From NCBI GenBank assembly GCA_054601695.1, contig BAAHQB010000202.1, forward strand, positions 62,001 to 126,000: a stretch of 64,000 nucleotides of DNA. Direction: 5' to 3'. This document shows positions 1 through 64,000 of this stretch, one piece after another. The notes under the pieces were generated by a model that worked only from the letters and a program-made list of their open reading frames with translations, made no database searches and was not told the origin of the DNA. A program made the translations under genes and the position numbers. The number at the start of each line of letters is the position of its first letter. Positions within the stretch are counted from its first letter, which is position 1. The stretch is from Amorphochlora amoebiformis. Lineage: Eukaryota > Cercozoa > Chlorarachniophyceae.

Positions 1-305
1 TAGGGTTAGGGTTAGGGTTAGGGTTAGGGTTAGGGTCAGGGTTAGGGTTAGGGTTGGGGTTAGAATCGGATTGAACTGGCATGTCAGGTTAGGGTTAGGT
101 TTAGGGTTAGGTTTAGGGTTTGGGTTAAAATTAGTTTCTACTCAACTGTCAGATTCGGATTAGGGTTAGGGTTAGGGTTAGGGTTAGGGTTAGAATCGGA
201 TTGAACTGGCATGTCAGGTTAGGGTTAGGGTTAGGGTTAGGTTTCGGGTTTGGGTTAAAAATAGTTTCTACTCGACTGTCAGATTCTGATTAGGGTTAGG
301 GTTAG

Positions 306-403
306 GATCAGATTATTCAGCATGTCTTAGTCCTAGGACCATTGACTCCTCCACTGGGTGGGGCTATATTGCTGTTTGGGATAACAGCAGATCGTGATGA
401 TGG
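306..403. repeat. Dispersed subtelomere-like element
   Basis: A non-telomeric block around GATCAGATTATTCAGCATG with a GGGGCTATATTGCTGTT part. Related copies lie at about 5840-5890, 20498-20580, 38393-38445 and 39816-39865, always inside telomere-type repeat. No coding potential recognised. Confidence 0.7.
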
Positions 404-436
404 GTTAGGGTTAGGGTTAGGGTTAGGGTTAGTTGC

Positions 437-10838
<10,402 letters not shown>

Positions 10839-11236
10839 TGCGGAAGATGGGGTTTGCGTATGTGCCCGCAGAGTGGAAGCGTCGGGCTGGGGGATGGCTT
10901 GGGTCTTCAGAGTAGCAATGCTACGCAGTTTTAAATATTTCAAAAATTATTTTAAAATTTGTCGGTAAAGTCCAAGAGATACGCGAAAACGTGAAAAGTT
11001 ATTGGTCATTTCGCCTAAAAAAATAGCAGGTCCGTGTTTTGGACTTGTTGATAATTCTTTTCCTCAGCTCTTCAGGATAGTTGAAACGTCACGTTTCGGG
11101 TTATTTTAGGAAATTCTATTCCGCGAACGAACCTCATGGCTGCCCATCCCGTTCGCCACAAGTTTTTCAGCAAGCTGACAAGCTGCGCCCCACATCCCAC
11201 TGCGCACGAGATAGGCCCGGTCCTTCCTCGCCTGCC
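10839..11236. promoter_or_regulatory. Shared intergenic region of the divergent nitrite/nitrate reductase pair
   Basis: This is the only stretch between the two start codons and it is free of AT microsatellites and telomere-type repeats, unlike almost everything around it. It should hold both 5' UTRs and both promoters. I see no motif I can name with confidence; a TTTTAAAATTTG-like AT-rich patch lies near 10950. Co-regulation by nitrate is expected for such a pair but is inference. Confidence 0.5.
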
Positions 11237-13271
11237 ATGAACACCTTACAGCTCGCCGCTATCATTGGCGGAGTGTCTTCCGTCCTCGCGTACAACGCGG
11301 AGAGCCTTGGGTTTGCACCCCTAGGTTCACGGCTTCTTTTTGTGGGTGTGTTCTTCGCCGCTATGTTACTCGGTCTTCTGTGGGAGCCCCTTGGTCTCGA
11401 TGACACCTTCAAGGGTCCGCCCAAAGAGAACAACTTCAAGCCCCGTCAGCTGTACCCTGAGGTTGACGGCCGTGATAAGGGGACTCCTGATAACTGGGTT
11501 GGTCGTCATCCGTCCCTCGTTCGCCTCACTGGCCGTCATCCTTTCAACTGTGAGCCGCCTCTGAAGGACCTCATGGACGCTGGATTCATCACTCCGAGTA
11601 ACCAAATTGATATGCATGCTTTTCAAACCTGTCAGCATTTGCAATATTTTCGACTGGGATGGGTGTATTTACATGTTCAAGGTTTATGTTACATGAGAGT
11701 GTGTTGTCTGACATTTTGTGTCACAGCGCCTCTTCACTTCGTGCGCAACCACGGTAAAGTTCCCAAGATTAACTGGAATGACCACAAGATCACCGTGACA
11801 GGCCTCGTCAACAAACCGTGCACATTCACCATGGTGATACATCATACCCTTTGGTGTTTGTCCGTAAAATTATAACCCACATGAACTGATTCCTGCTATG
11901 TATGGACAGGACGAGCTTGTTGCTATGCCGTCTCACGAACTTCCTATCACCTTCCCCTGTGCTGGTAACCGGCGTAAAGAGGAGAACATGGTCAAGAAGG
12001 GTCTAGGCTTCTCATGGGGTCCCGCTGCACATGCTACCAGCGTCTGGAAAGGTGTTCGTCTCAGCACCGTGCTCAAGCACTGTGGCATTAAGACTCCGGC
12101 CGAGGGAGCCAAGTTTGTGTGCTTCCGTGGTCCTAAGAAGGAACTCCCCAAGGGGGCGGACGGTTCGTATGGAACGTCGATCGCCTACAACCGGGCCATG
12201 GAAAAGCAATGGGACGTCCTTATCGCTTACGAGCAAAACGGCAAGCCACTAGCCCCGGATCACGGATTTCCTGTTCGCATGCTCATCCCTGGATTCATTG
12301 GTGGCCGCATGGTCAAGTGGCTGTCCCACATTGAGGTTACCTCGCATGAGTCGAAGAATCACTTCCACTACTACGACAACCGTGTCTTGCCATCTCACGT
12401 GACCGCCGACATCGCCAATGAAGAGGACTGGTGGCACAACCCCGACTTCATTATCAATGATATCAACGTGCAGTCTGCCATCCGATCCCCCGAGCATAAA
12501 GAGATCGTTCTCGACGACGGTGGCAAGTACACCGTTAAGGGCTACGGTTACTGCGGTGGTGGTAAGAAGATAATTCGATGCGAGGTTTCTCTTGACATCG
12601 GTGTTACCTGGAAGCCCTGCAAGATCACTCGACATGAACGCGAGTGGTACAAGAAAAACTCCAGGACAGACTACGAGAACTTTGACTCTCGCGGCAAGCA
12701 CTGGTGCTGGGTGTTCTGGCAGATCGACCTCGAAAAGAAGGATCTCTGTGCAGCCCCTGAGATCCGCTGTCGTGCCTGGGATCAAGACCATAATACTCAA
12801 CCTCTCCACATCGCTTGGAACGTCATGGGGATGCTCAACAACTCCTCTTATCGTCTCGTAATTCACGAGACTAAAGATTCCAAGGATAACAAGGGGGTGT
12901 GGTTTGAGCATCCTACTCTTCCTGGTCCTCAGCCGGGTGGATGGATGGTTCCTGAGGCTGACGTTCGCAAGCAGGCCATATACGCCTCCCTCGGTGGTAT
13001 TGACCCTCGCAATGTCCCAGAGAGGAAATTCTCGACTTCTGAGATCACCTCTGCTAATGAGGAGGGCAAGGGTGTTCTTCTTGCCATCGACGGTGTCGTG
13101 TTTGACGCGAGCTCCGTTCTCTCCGAGGTCCCCCCAAATGGTTTCGAAGTTACTGTGGGCGGCACTAGCTGGGGTCAAGACTTTGCTGGACTTAAAGATG
13201 CTGACGCCAAGAAGCTCCTTGCCAAGTTCCAAGGCGGAAAGCTGAAGTGTCTTGGTGTATACAGCGCTTAG
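11237..13271 (+). CDS. NR: Nitrate reductase-type molybdenum enzyme, without FAD/NADH module
   Basis: Three exons: 11237-11597, 11727-11833 and 11910-13271 (609 aa), with GT-AG introns of 129 and 76 bp. The start is the first in-frame ATG. The Mo-cofactor domain of eukaryotic nitrate reductase is clear: VRLTGRHPFN and LHFVRNHG, the CAGNRRKEEN stretch whose Cys (about residue 173) should bind molybdenum, GGRMVKWLSHIEV, DNRVLPSH, and the dimerisation domain ending at WNVMGMLNN and FEHPTLPGPQPGGWM. The nitrate reductase type fits better than animal sulfite oxidase because of the NMVKKGLGFSWGPA and VLPSH regions. Oddities: hydrophobic segments at about residues 4-19 and 33-49 suggest membrane anchoring; residues about 529-609 align with cytochrome b5, but the heme HPGG is VPPNG and the second His position is Lys; the protein then stops, so the usual FAD/NADH reductase is absent. 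Codons are GC-richer than the surroundings. It diverges from the nitrite reductase gene. Confidence 0.92.
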
Positions 13272-39364
<26,093 letters not shown>

Positions 39365-39937
39365 CTAGGAGAGTTAGGGTTAGGGTTAGGGTTAGGGTTA
39401 GGGTTCGGGTTAATGTTAGGGTTAGTAGTAGATTTAATGCTAGGTAGGGTTAGAATTAGACACAAAAGGGTTAAGACTTACGGCCAGGGTTGGGGTTAAG
39501 ATTAGGGTTAGGGTTAGGGTTAGGGCTAGGATTAGGGTTAGGGTTAGGGTTGGCCAGAAATTATAGTTAGGGTTTAGGTTAGGGTTAGGGTAAGAGGAAC
39601 GGGTTAGGTAAGATAGAAAACTTGGGTTGGAGAGCTTGGATTAGTGTTCCACTCGAAACATTAAGACAAGGGTTAGGGTTATGACTCGAGAAGCTTAGGG
39701 TCAGAAACATTCATGTTAGGGTTAGGGTTAGAAGGATTCAGGTTAGGGTTAGGGTTAGAAGGATTCATGCTAGTATTAGAGCTGGTTAGGATTAGAAGGA
39801 TTCATGTAAATGTTAGGATCAGATTATTCAGCATGTCTTAGTCCGAGGACCATGGAATCCGTGAATATTAGGGCTAGGGTTAGGGTTTGTAGGGCTGCAT
39901 TGAACCTTGGGAAGGTTAGATATCGTGGAAAGTTCTC
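39365..39937. other. Region between gene C stop and first recognised gene B exon
   Basis: Mostly variant TTAGGG repeats on the plus strand. The missing first exon of gene B should lie here or be one I cannot see. On the minus strand there is a strong-looking GTAAGT near 39482 with only repeat sequence before it. The dispersed element around GATCAGATTATTCAGCATG occurs at about 39816-39865. Confidence 0.4.
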
Positions 39938-54111
<14,174 letters not shown>

Positions 54112-54308
54112 GATCGAACGTTAAATTGTTTGATATTTTTATTGAGCAATATTTTTATGTTAGTACCCGGTTATTACCCGGTACCAGACATGTCACACAC
54201 AAAGACTCACTGTAATTTTGTAAGTTTTATCAAACTATTTCTTCGCTTCGTTACATTGTGGGGTCAACTTTTGTTGGGGACCACTGCAGGAGGTATGCCA
54301 GTGCTACT
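54112..54308. promoter_or_regulatory. Gap between gene D and gene C
   Basis: Unique sequence free of AT and telomere-type repeats. It should carry the gene D 3' UTR and the promoter of gene C if both outer exons are right. A GC-rich inverted repeat lies just inside gene C (GCGGGCTGTGAAGCCCGC at about 54070-54087). Confidence 0.35.
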
Positions 54309-61889
<7,581 letters not shown>

Positions 61890-62418
61890 GGTGAATATAA
61901 AAACAGACCTCAATTACCCTCCCACCCCCCTTCGGACATCAATACAGCTGTATTATCTGCACTGGTCTATCGCTTGCTCTCTTGCACACTCTCCTCTCGT
62001 TCCATTTAGCTTTCTATGTTTGTTGCTCACTCTCACTGCGATGTATGTATGCGTTTGTACGTGCATGCATATACATGTGCGAAGAATGCACACTAATTAA
62101 GTCATATTTTTTGCGAAGAATTCTTTATTTTCCTCTCGAATTTCGCGGCCAAACCCAACCAGTCGCGAGAATATACTAATATGTATTTCTTGCTCTAGAC
62201 TCCGGCCTTCACCCTGTCAGCTCCCTCCTCTTTGCCGCATAAATATTCCTTAGAATTCTGTCATATTTATTGCGTCCCGCCCTTTCCCACCCCTTCTTCC
62301 AACCTTCACCCCAATCCGCCAAACCGTTGAATCCGTCGAATAAAATGAATTCAAACGTAAATTCCGCCCCTCTCATCTCTCCCCCCCCCCCCTAATACCA
62401 CCGTTTTATCTGAACGAA

Positions 62419-62607
62419 ATGCGTCCGATCGTACAGTCAAACCATTGGCCTAGCATCGCGGTTTTGCGCGCTACAGTATCGGCGGTAGTTGAATATTTAC
62501 AAAAGATCATGAATGGGGGGAAAGGTCAACCTTGGTACTCCGTTATGAGAAGGGGGGGGGGGACGCAGAGTAGGGGGAGGGGCCGAAGCGTGGATTCAGT
62601 CGATTGA
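62419..62607 (+). CDS. Short hypothetical open frame
   Basis: Sixty-two codons from an ATG (MRPIVQSNHWPSIAVLRATV) to TGA. The composition is protein-like at first and then Gly/Arg-rich through a G-run. No similarity recognised. It could be a first exon of a plus-strand gene together with 62833-63125, but no splice sites decide this. Confidence 0.2.
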   Translation: MRPIVQSNHWPSIAVLRATVSAVVEYLQKIMNGGKGQPWYSVMRRGGGTQSRGRGRSVDSVD

Positions 62608-62832
62608 AAGGATACGCTTGAATTATTATTAACTTCTCGGCTTTCTGGCTGCCGGCATGTTCGGAGCTATGTGGGCGTATATGGTGAAATAGATATACTA
62701 TATAACTGAGTTAATATATTTGCATATTGACTCCAATATGTGCATGGTGTGGGGGTATTTCGCAGAAAAAGAAGAGATATTTATATATCTAAATTTAGAT
62801 ATCGAATATTGAATGGATCCTCCTCATTACAG

Positions 62833-63125
62833 GTTTGCGATCAGAATTTGCACATCCCGAGTTAATATTTCCTCTCAAACATAACAAGTCGGCTTCTGCT
62901 GGCTATGCCGTCTTTTGTCACCACACCCCGTCTCTCCTCTCTCCTCTTCGTATTATCCATTTTCCTGATCACGTATGCGATTCTCGCTTTCCAACGACCC
63001 ACGAGCTTCGTGAAGAGCCATCTGGCTGTTCGTCAGGTACACCCTCCTCCCAAATAATCATGATTGCCAACTTCGGGGGGGGTAGGGTATCGATCCGAGA
63101 GAAACACCATAATGGCTTCTGCTGA
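62833..63125 (+). CDS. Hypothetical plus-strand exon or open frame
   Basis: A good acceptor (CCTCATTACAG) precedes 62833, after which one frame stays open to a TGA at 63123-63125 (about 97 codons, starting LRSEFAHPELIFPLKHNK). Possible donors are GTATGC near 62970 and GTACAC near 63037. There is no in-frame ATG at the beginning, so it would be an internal or terminal exon. The minus strand is also open over much of it (62969-63229). I do not recognise the product. Confidence 0.25.
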
Positions 63126-63479
63126 GCATTTTCGCGGTTTTCAATCAGGGACAGATAGGGGCAAGGACTACTAGGGCGAGAATTGGGAGATATCGCGAAA
63201 GATACGGGGATGGGAGACTGAGGTGTCAAGCGGTAAATTATTAATTCTCATTTTTTTTTTTTTCCTTCTGATTTTATCGGGAGGGTTTTACTTTTTTGTC
63301 GGAAGAAGTATGAAAACTGGACTAATGGTAGAATACGAGCGATCGATGAGGTTTTTGTTGCTTTTTTGAAGTGGTGTGTATATGTGGGGAACTGAATTCA
63401 TATATTTTATTTCGTATATACAACTATGTCCATGAACATGTGGATGTATACATATTTATGTGTATGCATCTGTCTATAT

Positions 63480-63691
63480 ATATATTTATATATATGTATA
63501 TGTATATATGTATATGTATGTGTGTCTGTGTTTGTGTTTGTCTGTGTGTGTGTGTGTGTATATACATATATATATTATACATATATATAATATACATGTA
63601 GTTGTATATTTCCAATACATAGTATATATGCATATAATATATATAATATATATACAAAAATATAAATATATATACATATAGATATAAAATA

Positions 63692-63778
<87 letters not shown>

Positions 63779-64000
63779 TATATATTTTTCATACATATTA
63801 CACACATACACATATATATATATATACATATATATTTATATATGGTATATTCATACATACTATGTATTGGTAATATACAACTACATATATATTATATATA
63901 TCTAATATATATATATATATATATATATATGTAATATATACATATATATATATATATATAATATATGTAGTTGTATATTACCAATACATCGTATATATGC
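63480..64000. repeat. AT-rich end of window with inverted and direct copies of a 30-bp word
   Basis: GTAGTTGTATATTTCCAATA and following bases at about 63597, its inverted copy at about 63855-63888, and a direct copy at about 63966-64000, separated by (AT)n. No exon seen on either strand. Confidence 0.8.

Larger units (their letters stand above)
61890..63480. other. Unique, GC-richer region with possible plus-strand gene
   Basis: This is the longest stretch free of AT and telomere-type repeats on the right side. It contains poly-C/G runs (about 62382-62393, 62553-62562), CCACCC words and pyrimidine-rich tracts, as expected for a promoter region upstream of leftward gene D and possibly of a rightward gene. 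I see no recognisable protein apart from the two weak open frames listed separately. Confidence 0.4.

Noticed and set aside
1-60. A true left chromosome end
   Set aside because: At a left end the plus strand should read CCCTAA; here it reads TTAGGG, and a gene runs off the same edge, so the array is interstitial.
61891-62179. Plus-strand open frames of 65-69 codons
   Set aside because: No splice context, no recognisable product and pyrimidine-rich composition; more likely promoter or UTR sequence.

Overview
The window is an intron-rich eukaryotic nuclear region, probably subtelomeric. Three sequence types alternate throughout: long (AT)n microsatellites, interstitial TTAGGG/CCCTAA telomere-type repeats in both orientations, and short islands of unique sequence. 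Most islands are exons. On the minus strand they open after an AG and close before a GT, and those splice sites are often supplied by the repeats themselves (intron starts such as GTATATAT, GTAACCCTAACC or GTTAGGGTTAGGG; intron ends such as ATATAG or CCCTAG). The many tyrosine/isoleucine-rich, leucine/threonine-rich and asparagine/proline-rich open frames are translations of these repeats, not genes.

Left part (437-13271): a divergent nitrate-assimilation pair. A ferredoxin-nitrite reductase gene runs leftwards from 10838 through at least 20 small exons and continues past the left edge. A nitrate reductase-type molybdenum enzyme runs rightwards from 11237 to 13271 in three exons. They share about 400 bp between start codons. 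The nitrate reductase-like protein is unusual: it has hydrophobic N-terminal segments, a cytochrome b5-like tail without heme histidines, and no FAD/NADH module.

Middle and right (15879-60744): three more minus-strand genes in head-to-tail order, found by chaining AG..GT islands with compatible reading phase. Gene B (about 39.4 to 15.9 kb) encodes an acidic, charged protein with an EF-hand near its C terminus. Gene C (about 54.1 to 39.9 kb) encodes a PHD finger plus a Cys/His finger with a YGSGRFCS core. Gene D (about 60.7 to 54.3 kb) encodes AT-hook motifs plus the same YGSGRFCS finger. C and D look like chromatin or DNA-binding proteins.

The Fd-type nitrite reductase with a signal-peptide-like N terminus suggests an alga, perhaps with a secondary plastid, but I cannot name the organism. 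Only about one tenth of each gene's length is coding. Other features: decayed copies of exon edges beside the intact exons, minisatellites made from exon ends plus their donor sites, a pure 374-bp (CG)n tract, and polypurine tracts. Exon models were read by eye; where several frames were open I used phase to choose between them, so individual exons are less certain than the overall structure.
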